From Certhia americana (lineage: Eukaryota; Chordata; Aves; Passeriformes; Certhiidae): DNA of 64,000 nt. A program made the position numbers and the translations under genes. Below the pieces are notes generated by a model. It saw only the letters and a program-made list of their open reading frames with translations, made no database searches and was not told where the DNA came from. The stretch spans positions 52,002,828 to 52,066,827 of the forward strand of contig CM031859.1 in NCBI GenBank assembly GCA_018697195.1, in the 5' to 3' direction. Below are positions 1-14,182 of the stretch, piece by piece; position 1 is the first letter of the stretch; every line of letters begins with the position of its first letter.

Positions 1-3000
1 CTGCCACATCAAGTGTGGAGCAGTATCACTGTGGAAGAGCTCAGTAACCTCACCAGGACATGGTGAGGATTCTCCTGCTGCTGTGCTCTCAATCCTTTCC
101 ATGCCTCAAGAAATACACCTTTTTTCACTAGACACTGCTTCATGGTTAGCTTTCATCTGACTATACCCTTGCACATCCACATAATTTAAATTTATTCATG
201 AGTTGGTGGATTCATTTTTACAGGAGAAAAATACAGGTTTAAGTGAAGTAAAAGGCCAGAAGTCTCATCTATATGACATTTACATTCCAGCTTTCCTTCC
301 TGAGCTACATCCATATGAAATCTATATTAAAACACAAATTTCATGACCTTTTGTCTCCCCTCTCTCAGTTATACATTTCATAAACACTTACATTTGTCCT
401 GTGCTGAAATTCACTTTGGGTCATGCAGGTGACACAAAAGTTATTTCCTTTCTGTACAAGGCAGAACTTAAATAGAGCACAACTGACCTTTCAGATCACA
501 ACAAATACTCAATGCTATTTGTACAGGAACATTTAAGTTTCAAGCAAATCTAAGGATATAATTTTCCTATTTCTTTCAGGCGCCCTAGAGGTTTACACAA
601 GCCCTGTGTAAGCCACCAGCTAACGTGGTCCTCATCAGCTGCATGAACATAGCAAATCTTTTTACAGATTCACAATGAACTAACTGGGTTAACAAACTGA
701 CCCATGCTGCATACTTTTTATATTTCCAATCTACACATGTACACAACCACATGCATCTCAAAGCAACTGGGAGAAGGCAGAAATATGAGAATGCCTCTGG
801 GTATGACAGGATGTGGTAATGAGTAGTCAGACATTTTACCTAAAAAAAAAAAAAATTAACAAGAAATTACCATGAAAGTACAGCCTAAGTTTTTTTGTCA
901 ATACATTTCCTCCCATCTCCAATACCTTTCACCATATACACTCTCCATTCTGAAATAGCTGTGTAGGCTCCCCTACAATACCAGCCTAAACCAGAATATG
1001 TAAATGTTAATGTTTTACTTTTCAGAATTGTTTTGTTTATTTTCCTTTTTTTCAGAGTAGTGAATTAAGCTTTATTCTTCAATGGGGCAGCATAAAAGGT
1101 TACATACAATTTCCGTAAAGTAAAAACATTATTTCTACAATATTCTCATTGTAACAAATAAAGTCAGTATTTGAAAAACTCTGCAACATTAAGGAACACC
1201 TTTAAAGATTCAATTTGTTTTTCTTTAGTCATGCTAGATGACAAGTGCAACTAAGACTTCCCTCACTGCTGTTGATTTACTTTTCTCAGATTTCTACAAA
1301 ATCAATTTTTAAAAATTAGCACACATCCAATCCAGGCACATTATCCATCTGAGAGATCAGAAATAAGATGTACATCGCAGCACATCAGCATTGTCCACTA
1401 TAATTTAGACATTCTTCAAAAATCATTTGTAACCAGGAAGGTAATAGCCCTTACATTAAAAAAGCCCTTCATTAAGTGGCTCCCATCACATAGCCCATTA
1501 CAAGCTCTCATGTCCCGACCATGCATAGCCTCAGAGTAATGTTGCTTTTAACAGGCAAAGCAAACAGGGTAAATACACTGTCTTCTCTATCTAGGAGTAA
1601 AACCATCAGTAAATGTACTATTAATATAGATAAAATCCCCCTTTGCACATCTCCAGTGGTATAAGAAAGCATTATTATTTACTCTGTCTTCTGCAAAATT
1701 AAGTTATCCACACACAATTAATAATCCCCTAAAATAACTGGAAAATATCCATAGACAAAACTGGATTTCAGCTTAAGAGCATTCTCCAATTTCTATCTTG
1801 TATAGCATTGTGTATTAAAATAACACACATGAAAACATAATACATGCTCTAAAGGGTTTGTTTGAACATCTAGAAGATGTCTTTCTTTAGATGGACCAAG
1901 TCCATGAGGTAAATATTTGAACTTCGTTTTTTTTTCACCGTGTCTATAAAAATACAACACTTGCTTCAGACCTGCCTCCCACAAAATGCAAATGTATAGT
2001 TACAGAACCATTTCCACATATGGAACATTCCAGTAGTCTTGGACTATTGGACCTAGAATGACGGCCCAGAGAAAAGTCTGTATTTTACGAGGTATTTAAA
2101 AAAAACTGAATGGATGGGAGGAGACCATTAGTACTCAGCTTTGCACACTCCTGTACAGAAGACAAACATGTTTAAAGAGATGCTAGCCAAAAAAAAGGAA
2201 GAGCTGAATTTCCCCATGTTCCGTAACAAAACCTGTCACTGTGTTTTAGCCCTTAGCAGATACTAGAAGTCTTCAAGGAGTCCACACATAGTAAGACAAG
2301 ACTGACACAACAAAACCATAGGCTCCTTGAGAATATTGTTAATAAAGACTGTTTCTAGTTGAGAACATCCTTAAATGCCAAACAGCTGGAAAGTAGAAGA
2401 ACAGTCAGGGCACAGTGCAGCACTTTTTTGTCACAATTTCTTGCCTAGGCAACTGCTAATGGCTACACTCAAAATCAGCAGATCTTTAGCTTAATCTAGC
2501 ATAGTCACTTTCATGTGCTCACAGAAAGCCAATATTGGAAATCAGGCATTTTCCCAGATCCTAATAAATAATCCAAAGATTTTATCATCCACACTGCAGT
2601 TTGGACAATTTACAAGTTGGCATTTAAAGCTGTACTCAAGCACCTACTCTAGGTGTTCACTTTATTTTGAAATTAATCATTATGTACTGCATTTATTTTT
2701 CCCATAACAGAAGGTAAGTGGCTTTTACCTCCACTCACAGCTTGAGAAATACAATGTAGGTCAGTCTAAAAAAAAAAAAATACCTAAAGTTGCATTAATT
2801 ACTCAGAAGTAATTACACTTGCTTTACCAATAGCATTTACTGTTGCTACACTGGTATCATGTTTTCCACTAGGAGAAGTTTTCATATTTTTCATAGCACT
2901 CTGAAGCACGTGCCATTAGGTCTGAAATTTCCCATGATTCATCATCACTCTCCAAAGCACAATAGTGATTTGAACTACCACTCCCCTTGAATCAAAAGTA

Positions 3001-5570
3001 AAACATTGGCACTTGTCAATTTAGCACACACCATAACATTAGCAATTGTCAGTTTTTTCCTCTTTTCCTACTTTTTTTACATGTCCTATTCTCTCCTGCA
3101 CTCTTTATTTTGGGGAGATTTGTTGTTTGGGCTTTTTTTTATTCTTTCTGAAGGTACTGAAGACTGAAAATTGTCATTTGAAAATTGAGTATAACCCTAT
3201 ATAACTGCAATGATTCTCTGTGAATGTGGTGAAATTAGAGCCCTGAAAGCTGCATACTCACTGAAAGGGTATTATCTTGTTATCATGGTGTTAAAACAGT
3301 GCCCCTCCTGAGAGAAACCTATACCTGGAGCCCCCATTTTATTGTATTCCAAAAAGATGGAAAAGACAAGGGCTCCAAACACTCCAAAAACATGTTCATG
3401 TAGAGGAGGTGCCAATCAGAGGTTTGTGCCTAGCTGAAGGATGGTAGATCCTGAGAAGAAGAGATGGAAAGAAAACGGCCCCTACTCTAGGACTTCAGTA
3501 GTCTGACTACTCCTTCCCTTCTCTGCTGTCAATGACAGAACAGGAAAATTGCCCCCCTAAGAGGCACTAAGAAGTCCCAGCTTCTTCTACAGGTTATGTA
3601 ACACAGCATTTTTCAAAGTGAACACTGCAGTAGTTTAACTCGATCTATACTTTCATTACCACATCTTATTCTACTTGGGTAACTTCTTCATAAGCAGTTG
3701 AACATTTTCATACCTACAGTTTCAACAGTAATCAGGGTCATCAACATTAAAACACTGCACAGCAGATGACTGCACACAGTTATTTCCCTCCTGCTTTTGC
3801 CTAAACCTCTTGCTGTTCCATTTCCTACAGATCCACCAGAAGAATTTAGCACTTACTCTAGAACCATGTTACCTTAATTTAAAATCGTTCTATTTCAAAC
3901 ACAAATGAACTTGAATATTTAGGTATGGCATGCATCTTCAGAATGTGAACTTCTTAAGGGGAAGCTCATCAGATCAGAACAGATTTGAAGCTTAGTTTTA
4001 GTCCACATCTCAGTCACCAAACATCAAGCTTGATATAAGAAGTCTAGCATTCTAACCAAGGGAAAAAAGAATAATAACAAGAGCTTCTTACGTAGCTCTT
4101 TTGGCCAATCTCTGAAAAATTCCTTTATCCTGACAGATTTTATTGAGCACCCACAATTTTACATACAGATGTAAAAAAAAAAAAAAACCTTCCTCTAAAG
4201 AATCTGCTATGCTCAGAGAAAATCAAGTCTATAGCAAAACTGAACAGAAATCACATGCCAGAGTGTACTGTGTCATTTAACTCTGACAACCACCTAAGGA
4301 CGACAGGTATGTTTTTTGGGATAAGCAAGAAGAAATCTTGTCATTTCAATTCATTCAAAATACAATTCCTCAAGTTACTCCTCTTATACAAGGTGTGCCA
4401 AAGGTCTGCGAATACCAAATTTTTCCCAAAATGGTGTTTCCATTACAATTAAGATACCTCCAACTTTTATTAAAAACATGTCCATTCCAAATAATGAAAA
4501 CTGAATAGTAACTAATTTCGGCCTTACTAGGGAAGATATTGTTTTGAGTGTTTTTGTAATATAAAACCATCACAAATGTAGAGGTTTCAGGCTTTAAATT
4601 TATTCTTCCTTATGCAAAACTGAAGCACCAAGAAGTCCATTAAATAAAGTGTGGGTCTTTCTTAATTAACCTATTTTGCAAGTTATTGGGCATGGTAACA
4701 CCTGCTCATGTCAGTGACTCTAAAGCAGAGGGAACCCAGCTAAGTCGCAGTTAAGAAGCAAAATTATATAGACCAACCACAATTAATAATTCACAACAGT
4801 ATACAAAAAGCAGGGGAAGGAATGGTGCAGAGGTGAGGTTATTTCTGTGTGGCGTTTCCCACTCCTTCTCCACACGTACCTCACTTCACAAAACCTTTTA
4901 GATACAAATAAAATAGCCATGACCTTTTTTCCTCCTCTGCATGATTAATTACTTAATGTATTATTAATTGGAAAATGTAGCTGAATTTCAAATGCTTTCA
5001 TTCTCTCAGCATATCATTCTGTCTGGGAAGCACCGATTAAGTTGTTCATCAAAGGTGAGCAGGCAAGGTCATGGAGGCTGTGCCTCTTCAGTTATTCATT
5101 ACCTGTCCTAAATAGTAATTAACAACAGCAATATTTCCATAAATCAAAGCTTTTCTGATTACCTTCCGATGATAGGAGGTTGGGGGGGAGGGGAAAGAAG
5201 ACTTTTTGCATGTATCCCTTTTTTCACCATTTTTTCTAGTGCTTTCCTGAATAATTGAATTGATACATTGGCTGTCTATAAAACACAGAATTTGACTTCA
5301 AGTCAAGAGGAATTCCACAGGGAATAAAGAGGAAGTTACGGCTTCCTTTCTGCCTTCCCTGTACCTCACCCCAGATTTAAAGGGGTATTTGGTCTAAGAA
5401 GGCTTCTCAATTACCAAGATTGTTACATTTATTATTTTTGTTCCTTTTTACCTCCATTATCAAGGGTAAAGTGGGGATATTAGACCATGGCCCTGAGGCC
5501 ATATGAGCTTCAGTAAGGCTCTGAGTTTATAAAGAAACTTTCATCCTTTAGTGTTTGTGAGGTTTCTCAC
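1..5570 (-). other. PTPRK: PTPRK intron 2, 5' part
   Basis: This is the start of the intron that follows the MAM exon, opening with GTGAGA at 5570 on the minus strand. The next exon is not present: no sequence encoding the second half of the MAM domain was seen up to position 1. The stretch is AT-rich unique-looking sequence with short A-runs (842-855, 2768-2780, 4173-4187). Open frames of 63-67 codons occur here without coding features. I see no recognisable mobile element. Confidence 0.85.
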
Positions 5571-5693
5571 CTTGAGGCATTTCAGGTGGCAAATAGTGAG
5601 GCTCTTGAGCACTGACATGCACCCAGTCGAAATCATCATACAGGTCTTGGTGGTAGTCACAGGGCCCAGGACCATCATCAAATGTGCATCCTC
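5571..5693 (-). CDS. PTPRK: PTPRK internal exon (exon 2), start of the MAM domain
   Basis: This exon encodes the first part of the extracellular MAM domain of receptor protein tyrosine phosphatase kappa, a single-pass membrane protein that mediates homophilic cell adhesion and removes phosphate from tyrosines at cell junctions. On the minus strand the acceptor is a pyrimidine tract ending TTTCTTCTGTAG, with a branch-like CTAATAAC about 25 bases upstream. The donor is CAAG/GTGAGA. The exon is 123 bp, with two bases of a split glycine codon, 40 codons and one last base, so it is phase 1 on both sides and skipping it would keep frame. The peptide begins GCTFDDGPGPCDYHQDLYDD and ends PHYLPPEMPQ. 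From memory this matches human PTPRK almost residue for residue and differs clearly from PTPRM, PTPRT and PTPRU at the same place. The cysteines are those expected in a MAM domain. Signal peptide (exon 1) and the remaining MAM, Ig, FNIII and phosphatase exons lie outside the window. Confidence 0.95.
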
Positions 5694-8600
5694 CTACAGA
5701 AGAAACTTGTTATTAGTTTATTTAAAAGCAGAGATCTTCCAAGAGTCAAGCAGAGGTGTTTCTCTGCAACCCACCACAACTGCAGTGCCCACACAGCTTT
5801 ATACTACAGTTCACAGGCTTGCATCTACAAAGCTATAACCTGCAAACAACTCACCTATCAGTGTTCCTCTCTCTTTGGTAAAAACATCACAACTCCAAAC
5901 AACCAATTTCCTCCAAGAGCACTTTCTGTCAGAGCAAATCATAGCCTGAAGTCACCAATTCAAGTGAAACCTATCTCCTAGTCTATGTGACAAAAAGCAA
6001 CATGCTATCTAAACCACAGGGGAAACTGAAAAGAATAGACAAAGCACAAAGATCAAAGAAGAAAATCAAAAACTCTGATGCATTGAAAGCATAAGCAGTA
6101 CAAACACTGACAACAAGGAGAAATACTGTGTTCAAAACAGTCAGAAAAATTAATTAAAATTACTTAGAAATTAAATAATTGCAGAACGAATTGGGTAATC
6201 TTGATTTACTAAATCAGTCTAGCATAACATAGCAAGGCATTTTTTCAGGGTCACACAAACAACAGATATGAAAACCTTACAACAAAAGTTGTGAGAAGTG
6301 ACAGAGAGAACGAAGAATGGAAGGAATGTAAATGATGGGAGGGAAAAAAAAAGAATTCCCATGTAGCACAGTAATGTCTGCCCTGTCTCATTCAGTAAGT
6401 TTTTTATTCCATTCTTAACTCAAGGCCATTAAGTAGGCTGGGAAAAGAGAGAAGAAAGCATGACAATCACAGTCATGCTGTGTTTTTTCACACAATGAAA
6501 AAAATCAAGGTTTGAGAAGGAAGAAACAAAGGAATCAAAAATGCCTGGTCAAAGAAAAAGCAGAATGTAAAGGCAAGAAAATACAGATGCCATGCATACA
6601 ATTCTGCAGCAGCTGTTATCTCTGTGCATGGCACACAGCCCTAGAGTTTGCTTCTTCTACTCAAAAACAAAAGGCAATAGCAGAAGAGAGTGAAAGCGAA
6701 AACACAGTGCATTCATCATCATTAGGTGGTAGTTTTCAATTCAGAAAAGTTATGTAAGAACAAAAGAATTAGACAGACTACAGACAATTTCTGAAAATCA
6801 GGGGAGATATTTCTTGCATCCTCTTCTCCCAGTCCTCAGTAACTCGGGCACATCAATCCAAATAACAATGCTCATCACAACAAAAGTTCCTTTTGCTAAG
6901 ACATTTCTAGAATAACAGGGGTATTTATAATAACTTCATTGTCTGTCTTTCTAAATACAAAATATGGGACAAGTACTGCAAGAACAAACAAAAAGCCCTT
7001 ATTACAATAGATTCCAGCATTGCCCTATGATGAGTCACCGCCACAGCACAAACAGACAACACCCTTCCAGGCCTGCCAGGGTCCCACCAGCTCACGCTGC
7101 ACTCAGGAGGTGAATGGGCTGGAGGTGGAAAAGGGGAGATTGAGCTACAGCCTCTGCTCATTCCTGCCCTCTATACAGGTGTGGAACTCAGAAAGGCCAG
7201 AGAAAAAGGAAAGGAAGAATGTGCATGTATGTCACGAAATTGAGAATGAAAATGTTTTTAAACCACCCAAAACAGCATATTCAAATATCACATAACAGAC
7301 ACAGACTTTGCAAAGAGTTCATATCTAGGGAAGAGGAAGTTCCTTTTACTAAATTGCATAAGCAAATCTACGCTGTGTCCCACTCCAAGAGATCATGTTG
7401 CATCTTCAATTAGGGATAACTCAAATAGTTCCCACAGATCTGCAAAAGTTTTTGTCATTTTGAATGAATGACAAAATGAAATTTTAGATAATCCTACATC
7501 ACCAAAACCCATTCCCAGATACGTGCCCAGGTACTCCCAGAATTACCTGTTAACCAACCTTTCAGCTGGCAAGGACATCAGGACAGAAAGAAAATTCCAC
7601 ACTGAAGCAAAATTTTCGCTAAATCCTCGTACTATAAACCCTTAAAACTTCATATGCATCTCTGCATTAACAACATTTGTTCAAACATCACCCTTAGACT
7701 ACATAAGCAGAGCATCAACAGCAGCAGCAAAAACATTGCAACATTTTATTCCCTGTACAAAGTCGGGTACAACATCAGTGTCACTGTCAAAAACAGCAAG
7801 GCACAAGAGAAATATTTGTGTGCCAGAGAAATATTTATACTTTTCAATGTCCCAACTTCAGTGCCCTCTGTTACCAGTGAAAGACTTTTCTAATTAACAT
7901 CTATTATGATAAAGCCAAAAGACTTAGAACATAAATCTTACTTTTTGATTTAACCTACATTACACTTCTATGATCATTCTACAGCAAAAAAATGTTCATT
8001 TCCTTCAACATTTTACTGATAAATGAATAGCAGTTTCCCTTAAAGGGAAGTTATCAGTCTGCTGTCCCAGCACCAAAATGACATACGGCTTTGAAGCACA
8101 TGCCTGCAGGGCACCCATTACCCTTTTTAATGGTTTAAGTGCCCTCAGTATATAAATTTAAACTACCAATGAATCTTTTAGACTCATTTGGAAGATGAAT
8201 GTCCTTAATTGCTTGTCTTTGTACCCGCTATTAATTTTAGTTATCAGAGTTCTGATTAGCAATAACAACATGCCTGTTAATACACAGCAAGCAATCCCAA
8301 CCTCCTTGTGTGCACATCATGGCTGCACCCACCGGACAAGCAAGTGCGCATGCACATGAGCAAAGTTTATCAGGACAGATTATGAACTCATTACAAAATC
8401 AACCCTGTAATAGCTGCTTGAACTAGTGGCTTCCTCTCATGGAGCACACTGCCACCTTACCTCTTACCAACATACCAAGGCGTTTCAAGGAAAGTAAATA
8501 ACCAATGCTGTAGTGTTTTACCTAGTACAACACAAGACAGGCCAAGCATTTCAAACCCCCTGCACACTACTCCTTAAGACATGAGCAAATTCAGATCTCC

Positions 8601-11600
8601 CCTTCTCTGTTTTAACAGTCAACTGCCTGCATGCTATCTTGATAACTCCAGGCAGTAAGAGACAAACCTAGAGCAACATGCTGTGTGGAAAACACAAGGA
8701 GAAGAGGTGGTGGGTGGGTGAAACCTGCAGTGATATATTTTTTTCCCAGCCATTTGTTCAAAACTGCCTACATTTTAAATCAAATCTTAAACCATTCAAA
8801 CATAAAACAACATCTGACAAAAGTTCTCAGTAGGTCAGGACTTATTAGCATCCTAATCCAGCTACTGGGTCACTGTCCACAATAATGTAACATCATTGTT
8901 CAGGGAAGATAGTGAATCAGTTTGATAAACATTCACTACCTTCCAATGAAGTTCAGCAGCTGAACTCAAGTACCCATTCATATTTGTTGCCTAACATGTT
9001 GACAACAATCTGCTAATATTCTACAAATGACAAGTCAGAAATCTCCTACTAAGCCATTTGTAATTTCCCCCAAAACTCAATAAAACTGTACCTCACTATC
9101 AACCACTGTCCCATTACCTATCACTACTACATTCCTTCAGTTACTGCTGATGTATAACTTAATTTTTTTTCTTCAATACTACCCCACCACCTACATTTGT
9201 CCATACCTACCAATGCACCTATCCTGCCACAGAGATTTGTATACCTCTGCTCCATCTCTGGGCTGGAAGCACAGTGCTAACATTCAAATACTTTTGGATC
9301 TTGCAGTACCTAAATCCACATTTACCTTAGATTTCTATTATCATGCTTCTGAAAAAAAATGCAGCAGCAGCAGTGATCAAGAATAATATACCAGATTGGT
9401 CTGACCTCAGCAACCTGATGAGGGCCAAAGGACTGGTTTGCAAGACAGTCAGTAGCATCTCCTCCTTTCTAAAAACATTGTTATCAGGACACAGCCCAGA
9501 AGAGCTGGATGGGACAGCATCAACCAGAGCCATGAACTGCCACACCTGCAGTGGTGGCAGCAGCCATCAGGTCACCCTCAAAAACCAAAGACAAAAAAAA
9601 AGAAAAAAGCGGGTAAACTGTCAGAAACAAACTTCCCACCAACAACTGGAACAGAAAACTAGGAAGACAGAATTTTAAGTGTCTATGATTATTTTGTCAA
9701 ACTACTAATTGTATTTTGTATCAATCAAATTTGTTCAGTTGCTTGTGAAGTATTTGGGAAACATTTACATTTCACGGAAACCAAGCGAAACCACAATTCA
9801 CTGTATCCATTATCTTTTCTCATAAGCTTCACTATGTTATCAACTTCAGCTTAAACAGACCGAGAACTCACACACTCCCCTTCAACGTCCTTTTAAAAGA
9901 TAAGTGATAAATCATACTAGCCTCAAAAAATTTCCTGCCTACATGTCCATTTTCATTTATGAAAGATAAAGAATCTTAAATGTTCATTATAAAAAGATTA
10001 ATATCCCACACTAAACTCTCAGAAAATAAATTAAAGCTCTGCTTAATAACAAGGTCATCAAGATTAACCTAAATTTAATCTCAAAATTAATCATAAAATC
10101 CCCCAAACTAACCAAAATTTATGAAGATTTAATAAAGATCATATAGTCAAGATTATGTGTAAATCTACGGTGGGGATTGACCCTGGCTGGACACCATGTG
10201 CCCACCAAAGCTGCTCCGTCAATCCCCTCCTCAGGGGAGAGAAAAATATTTTGAAAGACCTTTGGGTCACTCATTACCATCATGGGCAAAACACACTCAG
10301 CTTGATTTATTGCCAATCAAATCTGTGCAGTATAATGAAAAACACCAAATCTTAAAAAATCTTTTGTCACACAGAAAATTTTTCCCATTAAATTTGTTAT
10401 CCCAGAGGCACTGCCACTGCCTCTGACAGGTTATGCCAGGGTCTTTTTTTGAGCCTAGCATTGGCTATATCAAGCACAGGGGAAGCTTCTGGCAGTTCTT
10501 CACAGAAGCCACTCCTGTAACTCCCCCCAGCCACTAAAACTTTGCCACGCAAACCCAAAATACCTATAAAAAGCTATTTTGAATTATTTATTTATTTACA
10601 TTTAAAGATAAATTACATATTTTCTAAATTACAATTATAATTCCTTAGCAGCAAAACTCGTTACTGACTTTGCCCTACTGACTATTTTGATTTATCCTAG
10701 CTCCTTTTATAATAACCCAGGAAAGATAAGCTAAACAGATCTCTTCTCCACCAGGTTAAAATATAAATAAGCTTAAGACTAGAAGCATGTGTCCACAATC
10801 ACCACTGATTAAAGGATGCCCATTATGACTTTACTCTGCAGTAAAGCTCATCAGCTCAGGACAAAAAAGAAAAACTGATTCTGAATATGAATAACTGATC
10901 TTTATCTAACGATTCCAAAGTGGCACTGCACTCTCTAGAGATTATGCCACTTCTACTATTTAGAATAGAAACATTCAGTTGCACAACAGCATTAAATTAA
11001 AATTAAGATACTCATAACATTCATTATAGACAGCATTATATGGATGGTCTGGAGATCTACTGACGTCTAGATAAAAGATACTATTAGCTAATAACATGCA
11101 AAAAGTCTGTATGCCCATTTTAATATTTAGATTTTAGAAGTGCCCTTCATTACTTAGTTCTATAGCCTATCAACATGGCAAAGGATTTTTTCAGCCTCAG
11201 AAAGGCACATGTAGAAGCTGAAAGCATCTGACCATTTCTGGTGTTATGCAAAATGCAAAACACACTAGTAATATCTTAAACTTCATGCTCCTCCGTTTTA
11301 AGGAGCTGGTCGAGAGCCCATAAACTCATCCACTAGGAACAAGCAGACCACCAATACAGGAGGGGAAAAAAGAAAAAAACAAACCAAGAGCACAAGAGAA
11401 GAGTGAAAGTTCTGGCAGCACAAATTCTGTGCACAGGGCTCAATTACCAATGGTTTCTTTTGGGACTTCCATGTAGTGAAGGTGTCGCGTCAGGGGTGAA
11501 ATACTCTTCTCATTCAGCTCAAATGACTGCTTAGAACAATCTGCTCCTTTTATTCAAGAGAATGCTTTTTTTTCTACACCACCTGCTATAAAAAGTATAA

Positions 11601-14182
11601 TAAATAGCTCTAAATCTATCAAGGTAAATAGCTCCATGGCAAGAACCCAAGAACCCAGTACAAAATTATGTTGATCTGTGATGTTAGGTAAAAGTCCTGC
11701 GATTTTTTATTTTTTTTTTCTCACATTGAGAAATTAATTCAAAGGTTGAAGATAAAGGTGCTATAGTGGGTGTCTTTTCAGTAATATGCATCCAGGTACA
11801 AGTTCTGCTTTTAAAAATCACACACCTATCACATTAATTTACTTGTTTATATTACAGTACACCTTGAAGCACACGATGTTTTCATCTTCTAAATGCACTA
11901 CATTATTTCTGTTATGAACATTTTAAAACACCTTGACTGCAGAGCATTCAGATACCTGTTGAGACTACACTAAGAATTGATCTTAATGCAGTTTGAGAAT
12001 AAATTTTAATGACTTATGTTGAAATGCTTATGTAAAGTATTACCTACTGAATTGTAACATTGAAGCAACTTTAATTAACCTATGGCATCTAAAAAGGCAG
12101 AAGATCAGGGGCACTATTTAGTGTTAAAAAAATAACCATGAAAAGAGCTGCACTTAAGGAGAAGTATACAGATTTTCCACTACAGGGAGAAGTCATATTA
12201 AATACTAAGAATATTTATCTTCCTTAGAGTAGTACCTTATTTTGTAGTACTAAAAGTCATTGCACAAAACAACTGATTTCAGTTAATAGCAAAAAAAATC
12301 AACTAAATTCAACTACCTGCAAATGTTTTTTAAAATTTTTCTAGACTTGCTCTTAATATCAGTTGTAATCACCCTTTTAGCTTAGGAATTTCAGCACAGA
12401 AATCCAAGTCTCAAGAATGTAAACACCAACAGCAAAATAGGAAATATGGCAAATTATTCCTAAATTAACATTATTATGTTTTAGTTGTAGGGCTTTTGTT
12501 GATGTTGTTATAACAGTCAAATAATCTTAACATCTCTACAAATATAAATTTTTCTAACAAGGAAGTGGACAAACCTCTCCTGTATCAGTACTTGCTATAA
12601 ATCACTGTGAAATTAAAACCAATCCTACCCTTCAAAAGTCATTAATTAGTGCCATAATCAAGGAGAAGAGTAGGGGAGAAAATGCTAAACAGCTCACAAT
12701 CAAGCCTGATCTATGTATATTCTTTTTCATTTTCTGTCTTCCATATTCCCTATTAATAAATAGCTAACTGAATAATAGCTAATTTTAGAATGGAAAGATA
12801 GGAACCGGATAATTATTAAGTGCAAGTTATGGAGAATGCATGAAGCTTGAGGTGGACATCCTTTCCTGTACTCTTCAGGATAGGATATCACTGTTAATGC
12901 CAGCATTTATCCTAACCTCAAATATTGGAAGAGCATAAAGATTCAAAATTAGATGTGGTCTACCTAACCGTGCCATTTATTAGATTTCTTCTATTTAATT
13001 AACCTCTCTCACTTTCTAAAGCCAGCCTGGAAAAGGCTTGTACATCTCCGATTTCGAAAGGCTTCACATTCACTGCCAAGGGGAATCTTTTCCATGATTT
13101 ACCAGCAGTGAACAGGATAGAAAAAGGAAAGAGACAAAGGGGAGAAAAGAGCAGTCTCTATTATGCTATCTGTCTTTCAGTTTTCAAACTAAACAAAACA
13201 TAATCTAAACAAAAGTGTCTTTAAATTTCCTCTTGTTCTCCAGGGAAAAGGAGTTCTTCTGTTCTTTACTGAAGGGGTGACAAGTAGCTATAAAAAGTCA
13301 CAATTGCTTAATGTCTTTTTCATCCTTCCTTGACATGGGCAAGGCAGCAGAGAGCAAACAACCCTACCTACATATGCAGATTACTTTATATAACTGAAGT
13401 TGCCAAGACAATTTCCATTTCAGTTCACAAGATATTTCTGAAACCATGAGAAGATTTAACAGTTTCATGAAATGATGTATAGATTTTCATTAATATACAA
13501 GTTAAAGCATCCACAGAACAACTAAACTATTTCATATTTCAGCTCATAGGCTGTAAGCTTCAGTATTCCTGCAGTACTCTGAGCAAACTTCTGATCAATT
13601 GCACTGGTGACAAGAAATTATACCATTCAAATATGAAAAGATGGGGTATTGAGGGGTGGAATCTTGTTCTTGAAATTAATAAATATTTTTATAATTTTAC
13701 CAGTAGTAAAATGCCAACAAACAAGTCTGTGACTTCAAGAACACAATTGAGAGTTTCAAAAATAAATTACCAACTTCAATTTTTTAATAGATATGTGGTC
13801 TTACAATGCTGCTTCTGAAAATAACGCCTTTACCAAGACACTGCTGGTGCTTATCTATAGAAAATCCAATGTAGATATCACAGTCTCTGCCATTTCTCCT
13901 AAACATTCTCACAATATGCTGTTAAAAGGCAATGGATAAGAACAAGATTAAACTAAGGGGGAGTGCTAAATGAAGACATCTCTAGAAACAGTACATTAAA
14001 TCACAACATTTTCTACTTTGAGTGCTTGGTTATTTTGTAACTTACTCTCCAAGGGAAAAAAAAGATGAAACAAGGATTTGGAAGAAATAAATTCACATAT
14101 TAACTTCAACCTCTATCTCTACTAATCATGCCACCAACTCAAGCACAAAAATAGGCCTAACAACTACACATCACCAAATAAG
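5694..14182. other. Non-coding intronic stretch without recognised repeats
   Basis: AT-rich unique-looking DNA. Open frames up to 111 codons (9343-9678) have no start context, splice sites or domain that would support them. A GC-richer patch at about 7020-7200 was not identified. A segment at about 8120-8290 is rich in homeodomain-type cores (TTAATTG, TATTAATTT, GATTAGCAATAA) and could be a conserved element. Confidence 0.6.

Noticed and set aside
5551..5981. Two plus-strand open frames of 95 and 99 codons over and beside the exon
   Set aside because: The first is antisense to the true PTPRK exon; the second lies almost wholly in the adjacent intron and overlaps the exon by only a few bases. 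Neither shows coding features of its own.
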